The notes below the pieces were generated by a model, which ran no database searches, was not told the origin of the DNA, and worked only from the letters and a program-made list of their open reading frames with translations. DNA of 8,077 nt from Bacteroidota bacterium. Its GTDB lineage: Bacteria > Bacteroidota > Bacteroidia > Bacteroidales > FEN-979. A program made the position numbers and the translations under genes. The stretch lies in NCBI GenBank assembly GCA_026391755.1, contig JAPLDN010000209.1:1-8077 (forward strand). Reading direction: 5' to 3'. Shown here in pieces: positions 1 to 6,017 of the stretch (position 1 is its first letter; each line of letters starts with the position of its first letter).

Positions 1-920
1 CCTGCAAGCTGCAGCTCATATACGCTAAGATCTCCATCCAAAGCAGAGATCCTTAAGAAAGTACGCCCATCGCTTACGACTTCGCCCGCAGCTGCATCCG
101 GCCCTTGTTTTTCAAGGCCGGCCATGAAAATTTTAATTGAAGCCTTTGTACCGTCTGTTAGTTTTATTTCTGTATGAGCTCCGGGCACAGGGCATAATCC
201 CCGTATTAAATTATATATGACTGCGGATGGCTGGTTCCAGTCAATCCTGCAGGTTTCGGTATAGATCTTGGGTGCAGGCTTTAATCGGGAGCCGGGAACC
301 GGAAACCCGGACTGGTCAAAGGTCGTTACATTCCCGGCAAGGATGCTCTGGACTGTCCTTACAACCAGCTGAGCCCCTTTCACCTTCATACGGTCGTGAA
401 GCTCGCCTGCTGTCTCTTCTGGGCCAATATTCATGCTTTCCCTGTAAATAATGTCCCCTGTATCAATCTTGTCCTGCAGAAAAAAAGTGGTGAGACCTGT
501 AACAGTTTCACCGTTGATCACTGCCCAGTTGATGGGGGCTGCACCCCTGTATTGAGGCAGCAGTGAAGCATGCAGGTTAAATGTACCCAGGGCCGGCATT
601 TCCCAAATAGCCCTGGGAAGCATCCTGAAAGCAACCACTACCTGTAGATCGGGTTTAAGCGAAGCCAGGTTTGCCAGGAATCCTGCATCTGACAACTTTT
701 CCGGCTGTAGGACGGACAGTCCCTGCTCAAGAGCATACTGCCTGACCGGGGAGGCCCTCAGCTTCATCCCCCTTCCGGCAGGCTTGTCGGGAGCCGTAAC
801 GACAGCGGCAATATGATATCCGCCTTCAACAATAGCTTTCAGGGATTCGACCGCGAATTCAGGGGTGCCGTAGAAGACGATACGGGGCTCGGGATGCGGG
901 ATGTCGGATTCGGGTTGCAT
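1..920 (-). CDS. fmt: Methionyl-tRNA formyltransferase, C-terminus cut off by window edge
   Basis: This enzyme transfers a formyl group from 10-formyltetrahydrofolate to methionyl-tRNA(fMet) in the cytoplasm to make the initiator tRNA. Reading leftward from the ATG at 920, the frame stays open for 306 codons to base 1. Family members are about 310-325 residues, so only a short C-terminal piece is missing. Visible motifs are YGTPEFAV (residues 17-24), DKPAGRG (45-51), NLHASLLPQYRGAAPI (115-130) and DKIDTGD (150-156). The catalytic Asn, His and Asp of E. coli Fmt (N106, H108, D144) correspond to N115, H117 and D153, a constant offset of nine. The offset reflects an N-terminal extension (MQPESDIPHPEPR) encoded inside a short tandem repeat. 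An in-frame TAA lies just upstream and the next Met is residue 52, inside the enzyme core, so 920 is the only sensible start. It lies downstream of the TPR gene, with a terminator-like hairpin between them. Confidence 0.95.
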   Translation of the reverse strand, partial: MQPESDIPHPEPRIVFYGTPEFAVESLKAIVEGGYHIAAVVTAPDKPAGRGMKLRASPVRQYALEQGLSVLQPEKLSDAGFLANLASLKPDLQVVVAFRMLPRAIWEMPALGTFNLHASLLPQYRGAAPINWAVINGETVTGLTTFFLQDKIDTGDIIYRESMNIGPEETAGELHDRMKVKGAQLVVRTVQSILAGNVTTFDQSGFPVPGSRLKPAPKIYTETCRIDWNQPSAVIYNLIRGLCPVPGAHTEIKLTDGTKASIKIFMAGLEKQGPDAAAGEVVSDGRTFLRISALDGDLSVYELQLA

Positions 921-966
921 GATGCTGGATTACTGGATAGCAAGATAGCTGGATAGCTGGATAAAA
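892..966. repeat. Degenerate GGAT tandem array, 7-bp then 8-bp units, across the fmt start
   Basis: The plus strand can be cut into ten consecutive units. Five heptamers run from 892 (ggatgcg, ggatgtc, ggattcg, ggttgca, tgatgct). Five octamers follow from 927 (ggattact, ggatagca, agatagct, ggatagct, ggataaaa). A weaker unit, gggctcg, may precede them at 885. The heptamers overlap the first codons of fmt and the start codon (918-920); the octamers lie in the gap upstream of it. The periodicity is read directly from the sequence. Origin by slippage or by spread of a repeat family is inference. Confidence 0.7.
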
Positions 967-988
967 AAAATGCCTGATTTCTCAGGCA
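963..988 (-). terminator. Rho-independent terminator after the TPR gene
   Basis: A perfect 7-bp stem, tgcctga (971-977) and tcaggca (982-988), closes a 4-base loop. On the minus strand it is followed by eight T residues (970 down to 963). It sits 30 bases past the TPR stop codon and 43 bases before the fmt start. It should end or reduce transcription from the TPR gene into fmt. Confidence 0.75.
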
Positions 989-1018
989 AAATAAGTTAAA
1001 AAAACGGAGAAATGAGTT

Positions 1019-1726
1019 TTATTTCTTTTCTGCGATCTTCCCTTCTGCAAAGGCGATGTATTTCTCAACATCCCTGCCTTCATTGGAACGGGGAAACTCT
1101 TCCTTCACTCTCTTATATATCTTCAGGGCATTTTCAAAATCGGAGAGCTCAGTGTAACCCATCCCTGCTTTCATAAGGAAATAAGGTGTTATGAATTCAT
1201 TCTTCCCTAAATCAGCAGCTTCAATATAGTAACTGATCCCTTTTTTCAAGTCGTTCATTTCAACGTAGGCATCGCCTAAAGCACCTTTGGCAAGAGGAGA
1301 TATGATTTTATCACCGGCGCTGAATTTCTTAAGCTGGGTGATTGCATTTTCAAATTGACCGAGCTTCAGGTAACACATTCCCGCATAGTAATGTGAAAGG
1401 TTGGCCGATTTTGTCATCCCGTATTCATCGATGACTGCAAGAAACCCAAGATACTGTCCGTCACCGTTCAATGCCTTCTTAAGGGAATCCTGTTCAAAAT
1501 ATTTCTGGGCCATGAACATCTGTCCTTGCGCATCCTTCTCCCTCGGGGCTATATAAAACCGTTTAAATCCGAAGAAACCCAGGGTAGCTAAGATGATTAC
1601 GCCGATCACGATCAGGATGACCATCTGGTTCCTCTCAATAAATTGTTCGGTTTTACCGAATGCCTCTTCTACAGCAACAATTCGTTCTTCAGTCTTGTCT
1701 GCCTGTTTATCAAGCTTTTGTGCCAT
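1019..1726 (-). CDS. Membrane-anchored tetratricopeptide repeat protein
   Basis: This is a 235-residue protein of unknown specific role. Residues 1-34 are charged and probably helical. One strong hydrophobic segment (about 35-56, MVILIVIGVIILATLGFFGF) follows, then a soluble domain of TPR-like helical pairs at about 109-136, 144-174 and 180-213. Their signatures include YYAGMCYLKLGQFENAI, GDAYVEMNDLKKGISYY and GYTELSDFENALKIYKRV. There is no signal-peptidase site, so it looks like an N-terminally anchored inner-membrane protein resembling YfgM-like or BamD-like TPR proteins. TPRs bind other proteins, so a role as scaffold or chaperone partner in envelope or secretion work is plausible but inferred. 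The ATG at 1726 has an A-rich leader without Shine-Dalgarno and lies about 22 bases after a TAACTTTG -7 box. The gene ends in a hairpin terminator and is divergent from trmH. Confidence 0.9.
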   Translation of the reverse strand: MAQKLDKQADKTEERIVAVEEAFGKTEQFIERNQMVILIVIGVIILATLGFFGFKRFYIAPREKDAQGQMFMAQKYFEQDSLKKALNGDGQYLGFLAVIDEYGMTKSANLSHYYAGMCYLKLGQFENAITQLKKFSAGDKIISPLAKGALGDAYVEMNDLKKGISYYIEAADLGKNEFITPYFLMKAGMGYTELSDFENALKIYKRVKEEFPRSNEGRDVEKYIAFAEGKIAEKK

Positions 1727-1748
1727 CTTTTTGAAAAATTTGAGTTTG

Positions 1749-1756
1749 CAAAGTTA
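1749..1756 (-). promoter_or_regulatory. Bacteroidota -7 box (TAACTTTG) for the TPR gene
   Basis: The minus strand from 1756 to 1749 reads TAACTTTG, a full match to TAnnTTTG. Transcription would begin near 1742-1744, giving a leader of about 16 bases before the ATG at 1726. I see no convincing TTTG -33 element at the expected distance. The call rests on the box and its position. Confidence 0.5.
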
Positions 1757-1795
1757 CATTTTTTCCCTTTACCCCCTACTACTGATTCATTTTTT

Positions 1796-1803
1796 TACCT
1801 TTG
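1796..1803 (+). promoter_or_regulatory. Bacteroidota -7 box (TACCTTTG) for trmH
   Basis: TACCTTTG matches TAnnTTTG exactly. The expected transcription start is near 1808-1810. That lies after the ATG at 1806 but before the ATG at 1830, so the box favours 1830 as the trmH start. It faces away from the TPR promoter box 40 bases to its left. No clear -33 TTTG is present. Confidence 0.55.
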
Positions 1804-1829
1804 AAATGAATATTTTAGCTGCTTCCTCT

Positions 1830-2534
1830 ATGATTACAGATATTGAAAATCTTGACCATACAAGAAAATTAAAACTTCTCGACCACCTGATGGGTCTTAT
1901 GACCGAAGAACGAAGAGCCAGGTTTGCCGGGGTAATTTCCCTTCGAACACGGCATATGAGCATCATACTGGAGGACATATACCAACCGCATAATGCAAGC
2001 GCCGTGCTCCGCAGCTGTGACTGCTTCGGCATACAGGATGTCCATATTATTGAAAATAAAAATAAATATGAAGTGAATCCTGATGTGGCGCTTGGTTCTG
2101 CCCAATGGCTTACCTTGTATAAATATAACCAGGCAGCTTCAAATACAGCTTCATGCATAAGAACCCTGAAAGAAAAAGGGTACAGGATTATTGCCACTTC
2201 TCCTCACAAAAACGATTTCACACCCGCGTCACTACCCCTCGACAGCAGATTCGCCCTGATTTTCGGAACCGAGCTCCAGGGCCTGTCGGAAGAAGCGCTG
2301 GCCCTGGCCGATCAGTTCATCAGGATACCTATGTACGGGTTTACCGAAAGCCTTAATATCAGTGTTTCTGCTGCTATCCTGCTGCAATCCCTCACGAAAC
2401 GCCTGCGTGAATCGGAAATCAGCTGGACCCTAAAAGAAGAAGAAAAAAATGACGTCCTTCTTCACTGGGCAGCATGCTCGGTTCGCAAGTCGGATGTGGT
2501 AATTCGTGATTTTCTGAAGAAAAATCCGGCCTGA
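1830..2534 (+). CDS. trmH: tRNA (guanosine(18)-2'-O)-methyltransferase, SpoU/TrmH family
   Basis: This SAM-dependent SPOUT (trefoil-knot) enzyme is expected to methylate the ribose of G18 in the tRNA D-loop. With the start at 1830 it has 234 residues. Motif 1 is IYQPHNASAVLRSCDCFG (residues 50-67), with Asn55 and the conserved Arg61 matching the PHNvSAiiRtaD motif of E. coli TrmH. Motif 2 is FGTELQGLSEEAL (145-157) and motif 3 is IPMYGFTESLNISVSAAILL (166-185); together they form the SAM-binding knot. A charged C-terminal helix region (about 200-234) resembles the TrmH C-terminal extension rather than the shorter TrmL. The frame is open further upstream, back into antisense of the TPR gene. 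ATGs at 1806 and 1830 are the realistic choices, and the promoter box at 1796-1803 leaves only 1830 inside the transcript. Other SpoU enzymes with different targets (for example RlmB) cannot be fully excluded, but the motif spacing fits TrmH best. Confidence 0.9.
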   Translation: MITDIENLDHTRKLKLLDHLMGLMTEERRARFAGVISLRTRHMSIILEDIYQPHNASAVLRSCDCFGIQDVHIIENKNKYEVNPDVALGSAQWLTLYKYNQAASNTASCIRTLKEKGYRIIATSPHKNDFTPASLPLDSRFALIFGTELQGLSEEALALADQFIRIPMYGFTESLNISVSAAILLQSLTKRLRESEISWTLKEEEKNDVLLHWAACSVRKSDVVIRDFLKKNPA

Positions 2535-2559
2535 TCCTGATTTAGAAGCATGATTTTTA

Positions 2560-2567
2560 TACCTTTG
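2560..2567 (+). promoter_or_regulatory. Bacteroidota -7 box (TACCTTTG) upstream of the THX gene
   Basis: TACCTTTG matches TAnnTTTG exactly and lies 25 bases after the trmH stop. A transcript starting near 2573 would carry an unusually long leader of about 125 bases, containing the AATTTGTACATT repeats, before the THX start at 2699. No clear -33 TTTG is seen. Confidence 0.5.
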
Positions 2568-2586
2568 CACTTCAGAAATACTTTAA

Positions 2587-2657
2587 ATGTGCGATGTGCA
2601 ATTTACAAATGAGTGGATGTTTTGAATTTGTACATTGGAATTTGTAATTTGTACATT
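2587..2657. repeat. Short A/T-rich direct and inverted repeats in the THX leader
   Basis: The 12-mer aatttgtacatt occurs exactly at 2625-2636 and 2646-2657. The related caatttacaaat at 2599-2610 is an inverted copy, with one mismatch, of atttgtaatttg at 2640-2651. A short direct repeat of atgtgc/gatgtgc lies at 2587-2599. The units could fold into weak stems, but stability would be low. No coding frame or known RNA motif fits here. Confidence 0.5.
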
Positions 2658-2698
2658 TATCGGGTCAAGGACTGAATCTTAATAAATTATATATACAT

Positions 2699-3034
2699 AT
2701 GGGAAAAGGTGATAAAAAATCAAGAAGAGGGAAGATCATCATTGGATCTTTCGGCGTAAGGCGTCCCCGGAGAAAGAAAAAAGGAGTTGTGCCTCCTCCG
2801 GTAGCTAAGGAAATAAAGCTTAAAGCCAAAGTTGCTGAAGAACCGGTAAAAGCTGTCCCTGTTGAAGCTGTTGTGGCCGAAAAGAAAACAGTAAAGAAGG
2901 CGGCTGTAAAAAAAACTGAAGAAAAACCAGGAGAGGTTGAAGTAAAGCCAAAGACTCCTAAAGCTAAAAAGAAGGCCGAACCCAAAGAGGCAGCTCCCGA
3001 AGCCGAACCTCCCGTTGAAGCCCCAAAGGAATAA
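2699..3034 (+). CDS. 30S ribosomal protein THX with long low-complexity C-terminal tail
   Basis: The first 28 residues (MGKGDKKSRRGKIIIGSFGV, then RRPRRKKK) match the THX family. This very small basic protein sits in a cavity at the top of the 30S head and stabilises rRNA there. The pattern GKGDKKSRRGKI..GS.G..RP is diagnostic. Family members are often only about 25-60 residues; here about 80 further residues follow. They are almost entirely Lys, Ala, Glu, Pro and Val, with KPKTPKAKKK-like and EAEPPVEAP-like stretches, no hydrophobic core and no Cys, and are probably disordered. The tail could contact rRNA, ribosome partners or DNA, but that is inference. The ATG at 2699 is preceded by an A/T-rich leader without Shine-Dalgarno. 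The gene is followed by a strong hairpin terminator that abuts rsmG. Confidence 0.85.
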   Translation: MGKGDKKSRRGKIIIGSFGVRRPRRKKKGVVPPPVAKEIKLKAKVAEEPVKAVPVEAVVAEKKTVKKAAVKKTEEKPGEVEVKPKTPKAKKKAEPKEAAPEAEPPVEAPKE

Positions 3035-3079
3035 GCCCGGGAATATTGTTTCCGGATTATGACAAATTTCAATAATTCC

Positions 3080-3111
3080 GTCCGGGTGTTTTTCAGCACC
3101 CGGACTTTTTT
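3080..3111 (+). terminator. Rho-independent terminator between THX and rsmG, touching the rsmG start
   Basis: A perfect 9-bp GC-rich stem, gtccgggtg (3080-3088) and cacccggac (3097-3105), closes an 8-base loop and is followed directly by six T residues (3106-3111). The rsmG ATG begins at 3112, the very next base. The form is that of an intrinsic terminator for the THX transcript. On read-through transcripts the hairpin would cover the usual ribosome-binding region of rsmG. Confidence 0.8.
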
Positions 3112-3729
3112 ATGGAACTGATCAGTAAATATTTCCCCTCTCTTTCAGAAAAACAGTCAGGGCAGTTTGCCCGGCTGCTGGAATTATATCCCGAATGGAA
3201 CAGCCGCATCAATGTCATCAGCCGTAAAGACATTGAACATCTTGAGGAAAGGCACGTACTGCACTCAATGTCTGTTGCCAAAGTCATTCAATTTAATCCC
3301 GGCACATGGATCATGGATGCGGGAACAGGGGGAGGCTTACCTGGCATTCCGCTTGCAATTCTGCATCCTGAATCAGAATTCGTCCTTGTCGATTCCATAG
3401 GAAAAAAGATCCATGTGGCCGATTCCATCATCAAAGAACTGGAGCTTGCCAATGCCAGCGCACTGAATTGCAGGTATGAAGACCTTAAACAGCCTTACGA
3501 CTTCATACTCGGGCGTGCCGTGACCAATATTGCAGATTTCAGTGCCAAACTAAAAAAACTTATCATTAAGAAAGGGAATAACAGTCTTGAAAATGGGTTC
3601 CTTTATTTAAAAGGAGGTGATTTTGAGGAAGAGCTTGCTAACCTCCAGGCGAAATGGACTGTTTACCCTCTCTCGGATTATTTCTCTGAAGAATATTTCG
3701 TAACAAAGAAATTGCTGCATTTATATTAG
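3112..3729 (+). CDS. rsmG: 16S rRNA (guanine(527)-N7)-methyltransferase
   Basis: RsmG (GidB) makes m7G527 in the 530 loop of 16S rRNA using SAM; loss in other bacteria gives low-level streptomycin resistance. The protein has 205 residues, close to the E. coli enzyme (207). Visible family features are the YPEWNSRINVISRKD segment (26-40), the HVLHSM region (48-53), the SAM-binding loop MDAGTGGGLPGIPLAI (68-83), the acidic VLVDS strand end (91-95) and the GRAVT motif (134-138) typical of RsmG. The N-terminus (MELISKYFPSLSEKQ) fits a complete protein, so the ATG at 3112 looks right although it directly follows a terminator U-tract. No TAnnTTTG box lies between THX and this gene, so it probably depends on read-through or an unrecognised promoter. 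It ends before an inverted-repeat gap. Confidence 0.95.
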   Translation: MELISKYFPSLSEKQSGQFARLLELYPEWNSRINVISRKDIEHLEERHVLHSMSVAKVIQFNPGTWIMDAGTGGGLPGIPLAILHPESEFVLVDSIGKKIHVADSIIKELELANASALNCRYEDLKQPYDFILGRAVTNIADFSAKLKKLIIKKGNNSLENGFLYLKGGDFEEELANLQAKWTVYPLSDYFSEEYFVTKKLLHLY

Positions 3730-3735
3730 TGATAA

Positions 3736-3791
3736 GTGATGAGCCATGAGTGATGAGTATAATTTTCAACTCCTGGCTCATGGCTCGTCAC
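3736..3791. repeat. 15-bp imperfect inverted repeat with GTGATGAG-type direct repeats
   Basis: The left arm gtgatgagccatgag (3736-3750) and right arm ctcatggctcgtcac (3777-3791) pair at 14 of 15 positions. A small inner stem gagt/actc (3755-3758 with 3769-3772) could extend the hairpin. The left side also carries related direct units: gtgataa (3729-3735), gtgatga (3736-3742) and gtgatgag from 3750. No T-run follows either side, so it is not a standard terminator. It lies between rsmG and the OPT transporter gene. Confidence 0.5.
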
Positions 3792-3877
3792 TGTATTTAT
3801 TGCCCCCCGAATTCAACATTTCTTGTTAGGTTCGGTGAAATTTCGTTATTTAGCAAAAAATTAAAAAAATCACGATT

Positions 3878-5953
3878 ATGGCTGAAGCTAAAAAGTATGT
3901 ACCCTTCGTCTCCGCGGAAACGCATATGAAGGAATTCACCTTGCGGGCGCTTATTGTAGGCTTGTTCTTTGCCGTTATCCTTGGGGCTGCAAATGCTTAC
4001 CTGGGGCTGAAGGCAGGGATGACGATAGCCGCGACTTATCCCGCTGCCGTTCTTGGAATGGCCTTGCTCCGTATCATGCGGGGGACGATACTCGAAGAAA
4101 ATTTCACACGTACTGTCGGTTCCATCGGAGAATCTGTTGCCGCAGGCGCAATTTTCACGCTGCCCGCATTCTTTGTTTCGGGAATTTGGCCTGATTTTTT
4201 TACAATGGGCCACTATATTACATCATCACTTATCCTGATTGCTGGCGGTATCCTGGGCATCATGTTCGTGGCCCTGCTTCGCCGTGTGATGGTTGAAGAT
4301 GCCGAGCTTCCCTTCCCCGAATCAGTTGCTGCTGCCGAGATCCACAAGGCAGGACAGGGCGGTTCAGGCGGATCCAAATTCCTTTTCTGGGCCATGGGAC
4401 TGGGTGCCGCTGTAAAGCTCCTTGGAGAACTCAAATTCTTCCTCTATCTCTGGGAGAAATTCGTTTTCTGGGGCAAACAGACCATCTCGGGTACTGTCTT
4501 CACAGGCAAGGGGGGTATGATGATGAGTTCCCCCGGCGTAAGCCCTGCATATATGGGTGTTGGTTATATCATCGGCCCCAAACTGGGCGCACTTAACTTC
4601 AGCGGAGGCCTTCTGGCCTGGGGACTTATGGTTCCAATGATCATGTACTTCATATTGCCCAGTATGGATTTCCAGGCGTGGGCCGCTTTCCTGATGGGCA
4701 AGGATGCTACACTTACACTGGAACAAGCCATGACCAAGGTCAATGATCCGGCTTACCAGATGCTTCAGATCTGGAAATTCATTGTCAGGCCTATCGCCAT
4801 CGGCGGGATGCTTGTAAGCGCCGGGTTTACATTATACAAAATGAGAAAGAGCCTGATCACAGGCGTGGGCAGGTCAATTACCGACGTTAAAAAAGCCGCC
4901 CAGGGAATGGGGCATGCCGCCCCCCGCACTGAGAAAGACCTCAGCTTTGGCGCAATCATTGCCGGCATTCTCGCAGTTGCAGTCCTGACTTTCTGCATCA
5001 CCTACTTTATTTTCGAGACTAATGTCCTCATCGCTGTTGTTGCTTCAACAGTCATGATCATCCTGGCCTTTTTCTTTGCAGCCGTATCGGGTTACCTGGT
5101 AGGCATCATGGGATCGAGCAACAACCCGATCAGCGGACTTACACTTACTGCGCTCGTTGTAACAGCCCTTATCCTTGTTGGCCTTGGCGTACAGGGAAAT
5201 GCAGGCGTGGCAACCGTTCTCGGCGTTGCCGCCATCGTTTGCGTATCAGCAGCCGTTGCAGGAGAAATGCTGCAGGACCTGAAAGCAGGACATATCCTTG
5301 GAGGTACTCCCTGGAGAATGCAGATCGGTGACATCATCGGCGTTATTCTCGCAGGTGCTGTGATGTTCGTTGTTCTTGCTTACCTCAACGAAGGCGATAT
5401 TGCTTCGGGTAAAAACCTGGGTTACCAGGGAGGTTTTGGCAGTCGTAACCTTTCGGCTCCCCAGGCCGGCCTGATGGCTATCCTTTCACGCGGTATTGTT
5501 GAAGGCGCCATGGCCTGGCCCCTGATTATCTCGGGGATGCTCATGGGTATAGCGTTCATTTTAATGCAGGTCCGCAGCCCGATGCTTGTGAGCGTAGGTA
5601 TGTACCTGCCACTCGAAACAACCTTTGCAATTTTCGTTGGCGGACTGATCAAGGGAGGCGTTGATTATTTCACAGAAAAACGCAAACTAAATGAGGGACA
5701 GAAAGTGAGGGTCGAAAACACCGGTGTTCTTTTGGCTTCAGGCATGATAGCCGGGGAAGCCCTGATGGGTCTCGTTATTGCCATCTTCGCGGCCTTCGAG
5801 ATCTTCCTTTATGACCATTTCTCATTCTTCTCACATCCGAGCTACCTCATCAGCCTTGTGATCATTGCCATCATAGCATTTGTTTTAATACAGATACCCC
5901 TGAAAAATGCAGGAAAGCCTGACGATCCGGCACCCCCGGCATCAGGAATGTAA
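3878..5953 (+). CDS. OPT-family oligopeptide/metal-chelate transporter
   Basis: This 691-residue, very hydrophobic inner-membrane protein has about 15-17 likely transmembrane segments (for example near 22-44, 113-135, 300-322, 356-380, 382-408, 418-438, 484-503, 545-564, 614-645 and 655-674). OPT proteins are proton-coupled importers of small peptides or metal chelates. Recognisable family features are AYLGLKAGMTIAATYPAAVLG (40-60), SIGESVAAGAIFTLPAFF (82-99), LPFPESVAAAEI (144-155), GSSNNPISGLT (412-422) and GEMLQDLKAGHILGGTPWRMQIG (462-484). These place it with the prokaryotic OPT group related to YSL-type members; the substrate cannot be read from sequence. The ATG at 3878 gives a normal short cytoplasmic N-terminus. 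Nearby pepD makes a peptide substrate attractive, but this is context only. A hairpin terminator follows, then a PqqD-like gene. Only a one-mismatch promoter box (TAGGTTCG, 3827-3834) is seen upstream. Confidence 0.95.
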   Translation: MAEAKKYVPFVSAETHMKEFTLRALIVGLFFAVILGAANAYLGLKAGMTIAATYPAAVLGMALLRIMRGTILEENFTRTVGSIGESVAAGAIFTLPAFFVSGIWPDFFTMGHYITSSLILIAGGILGIMFVALLRRVMVEDAELPFPESVAAAEIHKAGQGGSGGSKFLFWAMGLGAAVKLLGELKFFLYLWEKFVFWGKQTISGTVFTGKGGMMMSSPGVSPAYMGVGYIIGPKLGALNFSGGLLAWGLMVPMIMYFILPSMDFQAWAAFLMGKDATLTLEQAMTKVNDPAYQMLQIWKFIVRPIAIGGMLVSAGFTLYKMRKSLITGVGRSITDVKKAAQGMGHAAPRTEKDLSFGAIIAGILAVAVLTFCITYFIFETNVLIAVVASTVMIILAFFFAAVSGYLVGIMGSSNNPISGLTLTALVVTALILVGLGVQGNAGVATVLGVAAIVCVSAAVAGEMLQDLKAGHILGGTPWRMQIGDIIGVILAGAVMFVVLAYLNEGDIASGKNLGYQGGFGSRNLSAPQAGLMAILSRGIVEGAMAWPLIISGMLMGIAFILMQVRSPMLVSVGMYLPLETTFAIFVGGLIKGGVDYFTEKRKLNEGQKVRVENTGVLLASGMIAGEALMGLVIAIFAAFEIFLYDHFSFFSHPSYLISLVIIAIIAFVLIQIPLKNAGKPDDPAPPASGM

Positions 5954-5970
5954 TACGGAAATCCTTCATC

Positions 5971-6007
5971 ACGGGGCTGGCACCTGAAAGGTTGCCAGCC
6001 CCGTTTT
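5971..6007 (+). terminator. Terminator-like hairpin between the OPT gene and the PqqD-like gene
   Basis: A perfect 12-bp stem, acggggctggca (5971-5982) with tgccagccccgt (5993-6004), is extended by two more GC pairs past a one-base bulge and closes a TGAAA loop. Only four T residues follow (6004-6007). The stem is very stable but the U-tract is short, so partial termination is likely. The next start codon is at 6018, ten bases later. Confidence 0.7.
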
Positions 6008-6017
6008 ATCATACCCT

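Noticed and set aside
227..451. 74-residue open frame on the plus strand
   Set aside because: It lies wholly antisense to fmt, which shows clear catalytic motifs in the other strand; the predicted protein is Ser/Arg-rich with no recognisable domain.
1593..1829. Upstream extension of the trmH open frame
   Set aside because: It overlaps the TPR gene in antisense, precedes the trmH promoter box, and its residues do not resemble TrmH N-termini.
2568..2698. CRISPR-like or riboswitch element from the repeats before THX
   Set aside because: Only two exact 12-mers about 9 bases apart, no spacers, and no recognisable riboswitch core.
2665..3099. 144-residue minus-strand frame rich in Ser, Phe, Thr and Ala
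   Set aside because: It is the mirror of the repetitive Lys/Ala/Glu codons of the THX gene; the low complexity is a by-product, and it has no promoter box.
3827..3834. TAGGTTCG as a -7 box for the OPT gene
   Set aside because: It has one mismatch in the TTTG part, and the nearest upstream TTG (3800-3802) is 24 bases away, longer than the usual spacing; too weak to list as a feature.
3797..4213. 138-residue minus-strand frame
   Set aside because: It is antisense to the N-terminal part of the OPT transporter gene, has a Cys/His/Arg-rich random look and no domain.
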